From Streptomyces sp. 7-21 (GTDB lineage: Bacteria > Actinomycetota > Actinomycetes > Streptomycetales > Streptomycetaceae), in the NCBI RefSeq assembly GCF_016741785.1, contig NZ_JAERRL010000005.1, forward strand, positions 1-64,000: DNA of 64,000 nucleotides, read 5' to 3'. The notes under the pieces are model-generated. The model was not told the DNA's origin, ran no database searches, and saw nothing but the letters and a program-made list of their open reading frames with translations. The position numbers and the translations under genes are program-made. Of this stretch, positions 19,096 through 27,583 are shown in pieces. How positions within the stretch are numbered: the stretch's first letter is position 1; every line of letters starts with the position of its first letter.

Positions 19096-19899
19096 TCAGC
19101 CGCGCTGGATGCCCGAGGTGTCCTGGAGCACACCCCGGCGGCCGTCCTGCGTCTGCGCCACCAGGGCCTGACCGCGCTGCTCCACCGCCAGGTACCAGGT
19201 GCCCGGCGCCAGCTCGGCGACCGGTGTCTGCGAACCGTCCTCGCTGTACAGCGGGCGGGCGGCGGGAACGGCGAACCAGAACGGCTGGAAGTTCGGGTCC
19301 GAGGCACCCCCGGCCGGTGCGGACTGCCCGGCGGCCGGCTGCTGCGCGGCGGGCTGCTGCGCAGCGTACGGCTGACCCGGCTGACCCGGCTGGCCGGGCT
19401 GACCCGGCTGCGCGCCCGGGTAGCCGTAGCCCGGCTGCCCCCCGAACGGCTGGCCGCCCGGCTGACCGGCACCGGCACCGCCGGTGAGCGGCAGCCGCAG
19501 CGCCGGAACCAGCGGGGTGGCGACCGCCAGCCCTGCCAGGACGAGTGCTGCGAAGAAGCCGAGGATCGCGCCGACGGCGAGGTCCATGCCAAAGGGGCCA
19601 TTGCCGATCACGACCCACAGCCCCGCCCAGGCGGAGGACACCGCGAGCACCGTCCCCCACTGGTCGAGCCGCATTCCCAGCAGCTTCCTCTCGTCCGGAA
19701 GGAAACGGGCACCGAGGATCAGGCCACCGCCGATAACGCCCGAGAGGAAGAAGGACGGCAGAACCGGGTAGAAGTCGGACGACCAGCCGTTCCAGCTGTT
19801 GTTTTCCACCTTGCAGAGGTCGAGGAAGGAGCAGATGAGGAGCACCGCGGCGGCGATCCCTACTCCTAGATCACCTCGGGTGAGCGAGCGGTTGTTCAC
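19096..19899 (-). CDS. DUF5336-like membrane protein with Gln/Pro/Gly-rich linker
   Basis: A 267-residue protein. Four membrane segments occupy the first 135 residues ([65 protein letters not shown]). A low-complexity region follows with GQPGQPGQPGQP and AAQQPAAQQPAA repeats, then a small globular C-terminal domain (WYLAVEQRGQALVAQTQDGR). This matches the general plan of actinobacterial DUF5336 proteins. Function is unknown; the linker resembles that of cell-envelope scaffolds. Start is ATG at 19899. It converges on the toroid operon across a hairpin terminator. Confidence 0.7.
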   Translation of the reverse strand: MNNRSLTRGDLGVGIAAAVLLICSFLDLCKVENNSWNGWSSDFYPVLPSFFLSGVIGGGLILGARFLPDERKLLGMRLDQWGTVLAVSSAWAGLWVVIGNGPFGMDLAVGAILGFFAALVLAGLAVATPLVPALRLPLTGGAGAGQPGGQPFGGQPGYGYPGAQPGQPGQPGQPGQPYAAQQPAAQQPAAGQSAPAGGASDPNFQPFWFAVPAARPLYSEDGSQTPVAELAPGTWYLAVEQRGQALVAQTQDGRRGVLQDTSGIQRG

Positions 19900-20064
19900 G
19901 TCAGGTCCTTTGTCGGTTCGGTCGTCATGATCGGGTCACATGGGGCGGGCCGTGCCTCATCGTACGGATGAAGGCCGCCGCAAGTCTGAGGGGTAGGGGC
20001 TTCTGTTTCTCAGGCGACACGCTTGTGATGCGGCCGTGATGCCGCCGGTATGCGGTCGTGCCCG

Positions 20065-20754
20065 TCAGATGCCCGGCCCCACCCGTCTCAGCAGGCGCAG
20101 CGAACGGCACCCCGGCACCTCGGCGAACGCACCGCTCTCCCGCGCCCGCAGCCAGACCCGGTAAGGAGCCTGACCGCCCTGCGCGGGGTCCGGGAACACG
20201 TCGTGTATCGCCAGCAGCCCGCCCTCGGCCAGGTGCGGCACCCAGGACTCGTAGTCGGCCGTGGCGTGCGCATCGGTGTGGCCGCCGTCGATGAAGACCA
20301 TGCCGAAACGCCCGCCGCCACCGCCCGAGAGCGCCGCCGCCGCGACCGGTGACGCCCCGACCACGGCAATGACGTACTCCTCCAGCCCCGCGTCAGCCAC
20401 CGTACGGCGGAAGGCGGGCAGGGTGTCCATCCGGGACGGGTCGTGCGGGTCGGCAAGATCCGGGTCGTGATACTCCTCACCAGGCTGCTGCTCCTCGCTG
20501 CCCCGGTGGTGGTCCACGGTCACCACGACCGTCCCGGCCCGCCGCGCGGCGTCGGCGAGCAGCAGCGTCGAACGGCCGCAGTAGCTGCCGATCTCCAGCA
20601 GAGGCAGCCCGGACCGCGCCGCGTCCGCGGCCGCCGCGTGCAGCGCGCGGCCCTCGTCGGCCGGCATGAAGCCCTTCGCGGCCTCAAAGGCGGCGAAGAC
20701 CTCCGGGTCTGGCTTCCCCACGTGTCCCCCAGTGCTTCCCCGTGTTGTCCCCAC
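20065..20754 (-). CDS. class I SAM-dependent methyltransferase (Methyltransf_24 type)
   Basis: A 229-residue protein with motif I LLEIGSYCGRSTLLL, VVTVDHHRG at motif II, and FGMVFIDGGHTDAHATADYE for the acidic post-motif. This pattern fits the cephalosporin-hydroxylase/O-methyltransferase-like Methyltransf_24 family. The start could be GTG at 20754 or GTG at 20718; the first gives a conventional 6-nt spacing to AAGG. Downstream, the 3' end is free. The upstream propeller-like gene ends within 50 bp, so the two are probably cotranscribed. The substrate is unknown. Confidence 0.8.
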   Translation of the reverse strand: MGTTRGSTGGHVGKPDPEVFAAFEAAKGFMPADEGRALHAAAADAARSGLPLLEIGSYCGRSTLLLADAARRAGTVVVTVDHHRGSEEQQPGEEYHDPDLADPHDPSRMDTLPAFRRTVADAGLEEYVIAVVGASPVAAAALSGGGGGRFGMVFIDGGHTDAHATADYESWVPHLAEGGLLAIHDVFPDPAQGGQAPYRVWLRARESGAFAEVPGCRSLRLLRRVGPGI

Positions 20755-20800
20755 ATGCTGCCTTACCGCCCCCCGGCACCCGCCGCCGGGGGAGGGGGTT

Positions 20801-22090
20801 TCACAGCGGCGCCTGCTGGAGCGGCACCGGCTTGGTGACGCCGGACGGCCGCCCGGCGGCGGCACCGTCCTTGCTGTCCTGGCTGTTCTTGCCGTCCTTG
20901 GGGCCGCTGCCGCTGGCCTGCCCGGCCGGGCCGTCCTGGCCGCCGCTCTCCGGAGCGTTCTGGCCCTCCTTGCGGTCGCTGCCGCTGCCGCTGGCCTGCC
21001 CGGCCGGGCCGTCCTGACCGCCCCCGCCCGGCGCGCCCTCGCTCGCGGGCGGCAGCGGCTGCGGCTCGGGCACCGGCACCGCGATCCTGGCCAGCCCGCA
21101 CGGCACCTGCGGCGTGGCGTACGGCAGCAGCAGCTCGCCCTCCGCCGTCCACAACCCGGTGCCCGCCAGCCAGCCCTGCGGCACGGTCAGGTGCTGCAAC
21201 TCCCGCTGCTGCGGCCGCCAGACCGCCACCCAGTCCGCCTCGGCCGTCGTCATCCGCAGCGCCACCCCGCAGCTCTCCGGCAGCAGCACCTGCCCCGGCT
21301 GCACCGCGAACGGCGTGACCGCCGTGCCCGGCACGTGCAGCGCCTCAGGGAACCGCACCGGGCGGTGGCTGCCGAGCACACCCCAGCCGATCCGCTCCTC
21401 ACCCGGCGCGTCGGACCGCACCAGCAGCAGGCCGCTGTCCGGATCGGCCAGCAGCAGCCGGTCGTTGCTGTCCTCCGCGATGCGCAGCAGCTCCGTCACC
21501 TCGCCGCCGCTCCCCACGTCCACGGTGACCGCGCGGGTGCGGCCCGCCGCGTCCGTGCGGTCCAGCGCCAGCAGCCGCCCCTCGCGGTCCAGCCATGCAC
21601 CGCCCGAGCAGCGGCCCGGTATCACGGTCACCAGCTCGGGGCCGAAGGACCCGCCGCAGACCAGCCACAGCTCGGTCGTCACCTCCGCCGCCGGCTCCTG
21701 CGGGCTGCCGTCCTGGCCGCCGCGGGCCACCAGCGCGAACGCCCGCGCGCCGTCCGGCGACGGTGGCAGCAGCGTCACATCCGTGCCCTCTACGGCACCC
21801 AGCGGCAGCTGGCCGGTGTCGGGCGAGGAGGGATACAGCAGCTCGAAGTGGTAACGGCCCATCGCCGGGCGGCCGATGAGCACCCGGCCATCGGCCAGCG
21901 CGAGCACGGGACTCGTGGGATCCTCAGGCTGCCCGGCGGGCAGCCGCACCGCATACGGCTCCGGCCCGTCCAGCGTCCACCGCTCCGGACACCAGCCCTC
22001 ACCACCCTCGTCGTTGCGCACGGTGACCAGCCGGGCCGCGTAGGAACCATCGGCGGCGATCGCCAATGGCGCGGGTGCCGGGGCCGTCAT
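20801..22090 (-). CDS. uncharacterised beta-propeller-like protein with duplicated C-terminal linker
   Basis: A 429-residue protein that I do not recognise by name. Residues 1-330 consist of short beta-type segments repeating patterns such as GRVLIGRPAMGRYHFELLYP, LWLVCGGSFGPELV and GRLLALDRTD, compatible with a propeller or WD40-like fold. The last 90 residues are Pro/Gly/Ser/Gln/Asp-rich, with GGQDGPAGQASGSG present twice. At DNA level a 38-nt direct repeat lies at 20908-20945 and 20986-21023. No signal peptide is seen. Start is ATG at 22090. It sits upstream of a methyltransferase gene on the same strand and is divergent from the Nif3 operon. Confidence 0.7.
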   Translation of the reverse strand: MTAPAPAPLAIAADGSYAARLVTVRNDEGGEGWCPERWTLDGPEPYAVRLPAGQPEDPTSPVLALADGRVLIGRPAMGRYHFELLYPSSPDTGQLPLGAVEGTDVTLLPPSPDGARAFALVARGGQDGSPQEPAAEVTTELWLVCGGSFGPELVTVIPGRCSGGAWLDREGRLLALDRTDAAGRTRAVTVDVGSGGEVTELLRIAEDSNDRLLLADPDSGLLLVRSDAPGEERIGWGVLGSHRPVRFPEALHVPGTAVTPFAVQPGQVLLPESCGVALRMTTAEADWVAVWRPQQRELQHLTVPQGWLAGTGLWTAEGELLLPYATPQVPCGLARIAVPVPEPQPLPPASEGAPGGGGQDGPAGQASGSGSDRKEGQNAPESGGQDGPAGQASGSGPKDGKNSQDSKDGAAAGRPSGVTKPVPLQQAPL

Positions 22091-22297
22091 GTCGCCTTCA
22101 CCTCCAGGCAGGACGCTAGGTTCGTCGGATGCGTCGAACAACTCGGCTTGATTCGCTTCACGCTTAAGGGTGAACGCCGCGGGAAACGGCGGCCTGTCGC
22201 CCCGTGTGACCGGGGTCCGGCACGCGCGCTGCGCGGGCCCCGCCGCCGGTGCCACCGGCGCGGTTCGCCCCGGCGCGGGGGCGGGTAGCCTGGGCCC

Positions 22298-23140
22298 GTG
22301 CCCGTACTCTCCGAAGTGATCATCGCGCTCGACACCCTATGGCCTCCCGAGCACGCCGAAGGCTGGGACGCCGTGGGCACGGTCTGCGGCGACCCGGACG
22401 CCGAGGTCAGCACGGTGCTGTTCGCCGTCGATCCCGTACGCGAGACCGCCGAGGAAGCCATCGCGCTCGGCGCCGATCTGCTGATCACCCATCACCCACT
22501 GTATCTGCGGGGTACGACAACGGTTTCCGCCGGCACCCCCAAGGGCGGCGTCGTCCACAGCCTCATCAAGCACGACATCGCGCTGCACGTGGCACACACC
22601 AACGCCGACCGCGCCGACCCCGGCGTCTCCGACGCCCTCGCCGCGGCGCTCGGCCTGCGCGTGACCGCCCCGCTGGTGCCCGACCCCTCCGACCCCGCCG
22701 GCCGGCGTGGCCTCGGCCGTGTCTGCGCGCTCGACCAGCCCCTCAGCCTCGAGGAGTTCGGCGCCCTCGCTGCCGCCCGGCTGCCCGCCACCGCCCAGGG
22801 CATCCGCGTCGCCGGCGACCCCGCCCGGCCCGTCCGCACGGTCGCCGTCTGCGGCGGCGCGGGCGACAGCCTCTTCGACCAGGTGCGCGCCGCCGGCGTC
22901 GACGCCTACCTGACCGCCGACCTGCGCCACCACCCGGCCTCCGAGGCCACCCAGCGGCCCGCCGACCCGGCCCTGGTCGACGCCGCCCACTGGGCCACCG
23001 AATGGCCGTGGTGCGAGCAGGCCGCCACCCAGGTCGAGGCCCTCGCCATGCGCAACGGCTGGGACCTGCGCACGCACGTCTCGCGCCGCGTCACCGACCC
23101 CTGGACCGCCCACCACGCATCCCAAGGAGCCCCCAACTGA
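22298..23140 (+). CDS. Nif3-like dinuclear metal centre protein
   Basis: A 280-residue member of the NIF3/DUF34 family (GTP cyclohydrolase I type 2-like). Metal-binding motifs are visible: LLITHHPLYL in the first half, AHTNADRADPGVSDALA, and DLRHHPASEA in the second half. The family forms hexamers with a two-metal site; its biological role is still debated. Start is GTG at 22298. The stop TGA overlaps the CTG start of the next gene, so these are likely coupled. The same order (Nif3, zinc-ribbon, RNase H/phosphatase) is found in other actinobacteria. Confidence 0.92.
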   Translation: MPVLSEVIIALDTLWPPEHAEGWDAVGTVCGDPDAEVSTVLFAVDPVRETAEEAIALGADLLITHHPLYLRGTTTVSAGTPKGGVVHSLIKHDIALHVAHTNADRADPGVSDALAAALGLRVTAPLVPDPSDPAGRRGLGRVCALDQPLSLEEFGALAAARLPATAQGIRVAGDPARPVRTVAVCGGAGDSLFDQVRAAGVDAYLTADLRHHPASEATQRPADPALVDAAHWATEWPWCEQAATQVEALAMRNGWDLRTHVSRRVTDPWTAHHASQGAPN

Positions 23141-23880
23141 AAGCCGCGCCCGCCGATCAGATCCGGCTGCTGGAAGTCCAGGACCTGGACGTCAGGCTCA
23201 CCCAGCTCGCCCACCGCCGGGAGAACCTGCCCGAGCACGCCGAGATCCGTTCGCTCGAGACCGAGATCGCACAGCAGCGAGACCTGCTGGTGGCCGCGCG
23301 GACCGAGGAGAGCGACACGGCCCGCGAGCAGACGAAGGCCGAGGCCGACGTCGACCAGGTCCGCCAGCGCGCCGCCCGCGACCAGCAGCGCCTGGACTCC
23401 GGCATGGTCACCAACCCCAAGGACCTCGAAAGCCTCCAGAGCGAGATCGCCTCGCTCGCCAAGCGCCAGGACGACCTGGAGACCATCGTCCTGGAGATCA
23501 TGGAGCGTCACGAGGCCGCCCGCGAGCGGGTCTCCCAGCTCACCACGCGCCTGGAAGAGCTGGAGGCCAAGGCCGCCGAGACCGCCACCCGCCGCGACGC
23601 CGCCCTCGCCGACATCGACGCCGAGGTCCGCCGCGTCCGCACCGAACGCGAGAGCCGGGCCAGCGCCGTCCCCGGCGACCTGCTCAAGCTCTACGACAAG
23701 CTGCGCGAGCAGCACGGCGGCATCGGCGCCGCCCGCCTCTACCAGCGCCGCTGCGAGGGCTGCCGCCTCGAGCTGAACATCACCGAGCTGAACGAGGTCC
23801 GCGCCGCCCCCGAGGACGCCGTCGTGCGCTGCGAGAGCTGCCGCCGCATCCTCGTGCGCACCCCGGAGTCCGGTCTGTGA
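23137..23880 (+). CDS. coiled-coil C4 zinc-ribbon protein, CTG start
   Basis: A 247-residue protein. Residues 10-190 are a long coiled coil (for example LETEIAQQRDLLVAARTEE, LQSEIASLAKRQDDLETIVL), ending in a C4 zinc ribbon CEGCRLEL with CESCRRIL. It belongs to the actinobacterial zf-RING_7/CT398-like group, thought to bind nucleic acid or a chaperone partner. The best start is the unusual codon CTG at 23137: AAGGAG at 23124-23129 sits 7 nt upstream, the protein then begins LKAAPADQIRLL as in relatives, and no ATG, GTG or TTG is nearby in frame. The Nif3 stop overlaps this codon as CTGA. Confidence 0.85.
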   Translation: MKAAPADQIRLLEVQDLDVRLTQLAHRRENLPEHAEIRSLETEIAQQRDLLVAARTEESDTAREQTKAEADVDQVRQRAARDQQRLDSGMVTNPKDLESLQSEIASLAKRQDDLETIVLEIMERHEAARERVSQLTTRLEELEAKAAETATRRDAALADIDAEVRRVRTERESRASAVPGDLLKLYDKLREQHGGIGAARLYQRRCEGCRLELNITELNEVRAAPEDAVVRCESCRRILVRTPESGL

Positions 23881-25028
23881 GCCCCGCGGGACGCCGGCTC
23901 CTCGTCGAGGCGGACGGCGGCTCGCGCGGCAACCCCGGGCCCGCCGGGTACGGGGCCGTGGTGCGGGACGCCGTCACCGGCGAGGTGCTGGCCGAGGCCG
24001 CCGAGTACCTCGGCACGGTGACCAATAACGTCGCCGAGTACCGCGGCCTGATCGCCGGCCTGCGCGCCGCCCACGACATCGACCCCGACGCCACCGTGCT
24101 CGTCCGCATGGACTCCCGGCTCGTCGTGGAGCAGATGTCGGGCCGCTGGAAGATCAAGCACCCTGCCATGCGTCCGCTGGCGCTTCAGGCCAAGGCCATC
24201 TTCCCGCCGGGCGCCGTCCGCTTCGAGTGGGTCCCGCGCGAGCGCAACAGCCACGCCGACCGCCTCGCCAACGAGGCCATGGACGCCGGGCCCAACGGCA
24301 CCCCCCGGCGCCCGGCCCCGGCACCCGCCAGCGGCGACCCGGAGGCGGCGGCGTTCGCCGGACAGGCCTCCCGTCCCGCCGCCGGCTGGGGCGACCCCGC
24401 CCGCACCGCTACCACGTTCCTGCTGCTGCGGCACGGCGAGACCGCCCTCACGCCGCACAAGCGGTTCTCCGGCAGCGGCGGCGACGACCCCCCGCTCACC
24501 GAGACCGGCCGCCGCCAGGCCCGCGCCGCCGCCCAGGCCCTGGCCGGTGCCGGCGTCGAGGCCATCGTCACCTCGCCCCTCGCCCGCTGCCGCCAGACCG
24601 CCGATGAGGTCGCCGCCGCCCTCGGCTCCCCGCCCGTGCGGGTGGACGACGGCTGGCGCGAGACGGACTTCGGCGCCTGGGAGGGCCTGACGTTCGCCGA
24701 GGTCAAGGAGCGCTACCCCAGCGACCTCGACGCCTGGCTCGCCTCTGCCGACGCCCGCCCGACCGGCGGCGGTGAAAGCTTCACCGCCGTGGCGCGGCGC
24801 ACCGCGCTGGCCCGCGACAAGGCCCTCGCCCGCTACGCCGGGCGCACCGTCCTCATCGTCAGCCACGTCACGCCCATCAAGACGCTGCTGCGGCTCGCCC
24901 TCGGCGCGCCGCCGGAGGCCGTGTTCCGGATGGAACTGGCGCCCGCCTCACTGAGCGAGATCGCCTACTACCAGGACGGCAACGCCTCGGTCCGCCGCTT
25001 CAACGCCACGCCGCCGCCCGCGTCGTGA
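23877..25028 (+). CDS. bifunctional RNase HI / histidine phosphatase (CobC-like)
   Basis: A 383-residue fusion like mycobacterial Rv2228c/RnhC. Residues 1-140 are RNase HI with its four acidic positions in EADGGSRGNPGPAGYGA, NVAEYRGLIAGL, VRMDSRLVVEQM and NSHADRLANEAMD. Residues 175-383 are a histidine phosphatase: LLLRHGETALT at the phosphohistidine site, FGAWEGLTFAEV, and IVSHVTPIKTLL with the second His. The first domain removes RNA from RNA-DNA hybrids; the second acts on alpha-ribazole phosphate (cobalamin synthesis) or other phosphomonoesters. GTG at 23877 overlaps the previous stop. A linker rich in Ala and Pro joins the domains. Confidence 0.95.
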   Translation: MSPAGRRLLVEADGGSRGNPGPAGYGAVVRDAVTGEVLAEAAEYLGTVTNNVAEYRGLIAGLRAAHDIDPDATVLVRMDSRLVVEQMSGRWKIKHPAMRPLALQAKAIFPPGAVRFEWVPRERNSHADRLANEAMDAGPNGTPRRPAPAPASGDPEAAAFAGQASRPAAGWGDPARTATTFLLLRHGETALTPHKRFSGSGGDDPPLTETGRRQARAAAQALAGAGVEAIVTSPLARCRQTADEVAAALGSPPVRVDDGWRETDFGAWEGLTFAEVKERYPSDLDAWLASADARPTGGGESFTAVARRTALARDKALARYAGRTVLIVSHVTPIKTLLRLALGAPPEAVFRMELAPASLSEIAYYQDGNASVRRFNATPPPAS

Positions 25029-25032
25029 GGGA

Positions 25033-25824
25033 CTAGCCGCCGCTGATCACGTCCAGCACGCCCGGTGCCGCCGTGCCCTCGTCCCGGCGCACCGTGAACC
25101 CCAGGTCCGCCAGTGCCTCGGCGAGCGCCTGGGGTGTGCGCGGGGCGGCGCCCGACTCCAGCAGCGCGCGGACCAGGCGGCCCTTGACGGACTTGTTGGC
25201 GTGGCTGACGACCTTGCCGGCCTCGGTCACCACCCGCACCGTCACCGTGCGGCGCGCGACCTCACCGGCGGGACGCCACATCGCCGCGTACGGCGAGGAC
25301 CGCAGGTCCAGCACCAGGCCGGAGCCCGCCGCCTCGGGCAGCACGCCCGCCATCGGCTCGCGCCAGAACCGGCCCACCTGGCCGATGCCCGGCAGGCGCA
25401 CCCCGGCCGCGCAGCGGTAGGACGGGATGCGGTCGGTGATCCGCAGCGCGCCCCACAGCCCGGAGAACACCAGCAGCCAGTCGCGCGCCCGCCGCCGCGC
25501 CGCCTCATCCAGGGTGGCCAGGCCCAGCGCCTCGTACAGCACGCCGGTGTACACCTCGCCGGCGGGACGCGCGGGCGCGGTGCGCAGCGCGGCGTTCTTG
25601 GCCACCTCCCCCGCCTGCCGCGGGCCCAGGCCCAGCACCTCCCGCGCCTTGTCCGGGCCGGGACCGTTCTCGCCGCACAGCGTCACCAGGACGTCGAGCA
25701 CCGTCTGACGGGCGGCGTTCAGGCCGGGCAGCGACAGCGCGCCCAGGTCGACGGGCGCGTGGCGGCCCTTCCCGTCCGGCGACGCGTCCGACTTGCCTTC
25801 CGACGGCGGCAGCAGCACAAGCAT
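25033..25824 (-). CDS. yaaA: YaaA-family peroxide stress protein
   Basis: A 263-residue YaaA/DUF328 protein: N-terminus MLVLLPPSEGKSDASP, middle VYTGVLYEALGLATLDEAA, FSGLWGALRITDRIPSYRC, and C-terminal SHANKSVKGRLVRALLE, all in family order. In E. coli YaaA lowers intracellular iron during peroxide stress and binds DNA. The ATG at 25824 was taken because the protein then starts exactly at the family N-terminus; the frame remains open upstream to 25896. It is divergent from rnpB, with about 80 bp between. Confidence 0.92.
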   Translation of the reverse strand: MLVLLPPSEGKSDASPDGKGRHAPVDLGALSLPGLNAARQTVLDVLVTLCGENGPGPDKAREVLGLGPRQAGEVAKNAALRTAPARPAGEVYTGVLYEALGLATLDEAARRRARDWLLVFSGLWGALRITDRIPSYRCAAGVRLPGIGQVGRFWREPMAGVLPEAAGSGLVLDLRSSPYAAMWRPAGEVARRTVTVRVVTEAGKVVSHANKSVKGRLVRALLESGAAPRTPQALAEALADLGFTVRRDEGTAAPGVLDVISGG

Positions 25825-25890
25825 GGCCGCAGCGTAACCTCCGCCGGGCAGCGGGCCGTCCCGCCCGGCCGGGACGCCCTGGCCGGCGGG

Positions 25891-25896
25891 TATCAT
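25891..25896 (+). promoter_or_regulatory. -10 box of rnpB promoter
   Basis: TATCAT lies about 8-11 nt before the apparent 5' end of the RNase P RNA, in an otherwise very GC-rich stretch. A good -35 was not obvious. Confidence 0.5.
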
Positions 25897-25903
25897 GGCT
25901 GGT

Positions 25904-26313
25904 CCGGCGGACGAGTCGGCCGGGCGGCCGCGTCAGGACCCTCCCGGTCCTGCCGAGGAACGTCCGGGCTCCGCAGGGCAGGGTGGTAGGTAACACCTAC
26001 CTGGGGTGACCCACGGGACAGTGCCACAGAAAACAGACCGCCGGCCGCGAGCCGGTAAGGGTGAAACGGTGGTGTAAGAGACCACCAGCGCCCAGGGTGA
26101 CCTGGGCGGCTCGGTAAACCCCACCCGGAGCAAGGTCAAGAGGGGCTGCTGCGCAAGCGGCGGCCCTGCGCGGACGATTGAGGGCGGCCCGTCCGAGTCC
26201 GCGGGTAGACCGCTAGAGGCCGGTGGCGACACCGGTCCTAGATGGATGGCCGCCACCCCGACGGCCGCAAGGCCCAGGGGTACAGAACCCGGCGTACAGG
26301 CCGGCTCGTCCGT
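25904..26313 (+). ncRNA. rnpB: RNase P RNA (M1-type, class A)
   Basis: The catalytic RNA of RNase P, which trims tRNA 5' leaders. The ends pair as P1: CGGACGAGTCGGCC near 25909 with GGCCGGCTCGTCCG at 26299-26312. Universally conserved cores are present: GAGGAACGTCCGGGCTCC, GGGTAGACCGCTAGAGG, ACAGAAAACAGACCGCC, GGGTAAGG-like GGTAAGGGTGAAACGGTG and the 3' AGATGGATGGCCGCC followed by TACAGAACCCGGC. The order and spacing (about 410 nt) agree with actinobacterial class A RNAs. It lies directly in front of the CRISPR leader. Confidence 0.97.
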
Positions 26314-26559
26314 CTTCCCCGCCCACGTCGCATAGAGGCGGCCAATTGGCAGGGAGGCTGCCGCGCGGCCCCGGGCAGGGACGGGAGGCATCCGTCGGAG
26401 CCGACGGCCAACCTGGCTGCACCGTCCGCATCGACTCCGTCCCGGCGGCTGCCCCACGTCCCGGCTAGGACTCCAGACCTACCGGCGGGCTAGTCTTGCT
26501 GCCGCCACTCAACTAAAGCAAAACGGCGGCTCCCGTGAGAAAACCGCAGGCCAATAAGT
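26313..26559 (+). promoter_or_regulatory. region after rnpB ending in the CRISPR leader
   Basis: No gene is visible here. The last 60 bases, from about 26500 (CAACTAAAGCAAAACGG, GTGAGAAAACCGCAGG, CCAATAAGT), are much richer in A and T than the surroundings and abut the first repeat, as expected of a leader with the array promoter. Array orientation agrees, since the repeats read in the standard I-E direction from here. The left part likely contains the rnpB terminator, but no clean hairpin with U-run was found. Confidence 0.6.
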
Positions 26560-27562
26560 GTGCTCCCCGCACGCGCGGGGATGGTCCCGCAATGAACGCC
26601 ATGCACAGGGCAATGATGACGTGCTCCCCGCACGCGCGGGGATGGTCCGGGCTGGCCCACCACAGGCAAAGTCCTCTCCGAGTGCTCCCCGCACGCGCGG
26701 GGATGGTCCCGCCAGCTTGGCGTCGATGAGCTCCTGGTGCTCGTGCTCCCCGCACGCGCGGGGATGGTCCGCGCTCTCCGAGTGGCTGTTGCTGCTGGCC
26801 GGGGTGCTCCCCGCACGCGCGGGGATGGTCCCGACCAGGCCGTAGCCGTGTACTTGCCCAGGCCGTGCTCCCCGCACGCGCGGGGATGGTCCGGACCGGG
26901 AGGGCCGCGGCCGGTACGCCATCGGGTGCTCCCCGCACGCGCGGGGATGGTCCCTCTCACACTGCGCGCGCTCGCCACGGCGACCTGTGCTCCCCGCACG
27001 CGCGGGGATGGTCCTCGCCACCGGTGCGGGCGGCGTGGCTCCTCGCCGTGCTCCCCGCACGCGCGGGGATGGTCCTGTGAGGATCGGCCGCACCGATGCG
27101 GTGGTGTTGTGCTCCCCGCACGCGCGGGGATGGTCCCGCGAGCGGCTCCAGGAGCTGGCACAGGCCCGGGTGCTCCCCGCACGCGCGGGGATGGTCCCGC
27201 CCGTATGAGCGTCCAGCAAGCGGGACAGGGGTGCTCCCCGCACGCGCGGGGATGGTCCCGGCGATCCGCTGATCACGGGCGTCGCCTACACGTGCTCCCC
27301 GCACGCGCGGGGATGGTCCCTGCGGTTGACCAGCCGAGCCGACATCAGTCAAGTGCTCCCCGCACGCGCGGGGATGGTCCGCTGCGCGGCGAGTACCGCC
27401 GGGGACAGACCCTGTGCTCCCCGCACGCGCGGGGATGGTCCCCGGCCAGAATCCAGCACGGACGCGCCGGATGGGTGCTCCCCGCACGCGCGGGGATGGT
27501 CCTGCCGCCCGTTCGCCTGACGCGAGGATGAGGGGTGCTCCCCGCACGCGCGGGGATGGTCC
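26560..27562 (+). CRISPR. CRISPR array 1: 17 repeats, type I-E-like repeat
   Basis: Seventeen identical 28-nt repeats (GTGCTCCCCGC, then ACGCGCGGGGATGGTCC) start at 26560, 26621, 26682 and then every 61 nt to 27475; the last starts at 27535, so spacers are 33 nt except the final one of 32. The inner CCCCGC-ACGC-GCGGGG palindrome is the Cas6e-type stem of actinobacterial I-E arrays. All sixteen spacers differ. Several are open in one frame; for example spacer 1, read on the minus strand, gives a membrane-helix-like VIIALCMAFIA, which would fit a phage holin-type gene. Perfectly conserved repeats up to the distal end suggest an active or recent array. No I-E cas genes occur in the window. Confidence 0.98.
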
Positions 27563-27583
27563 CTCGACATCGCCTGGGAGCTG

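Noticed and set aside
26490-27531. Several open frames on both strands across the CRISPR array
   Set aside because: They repeat PARAG/RTRGDGP-type peptides every 20 residues and are only translations of the repeats.
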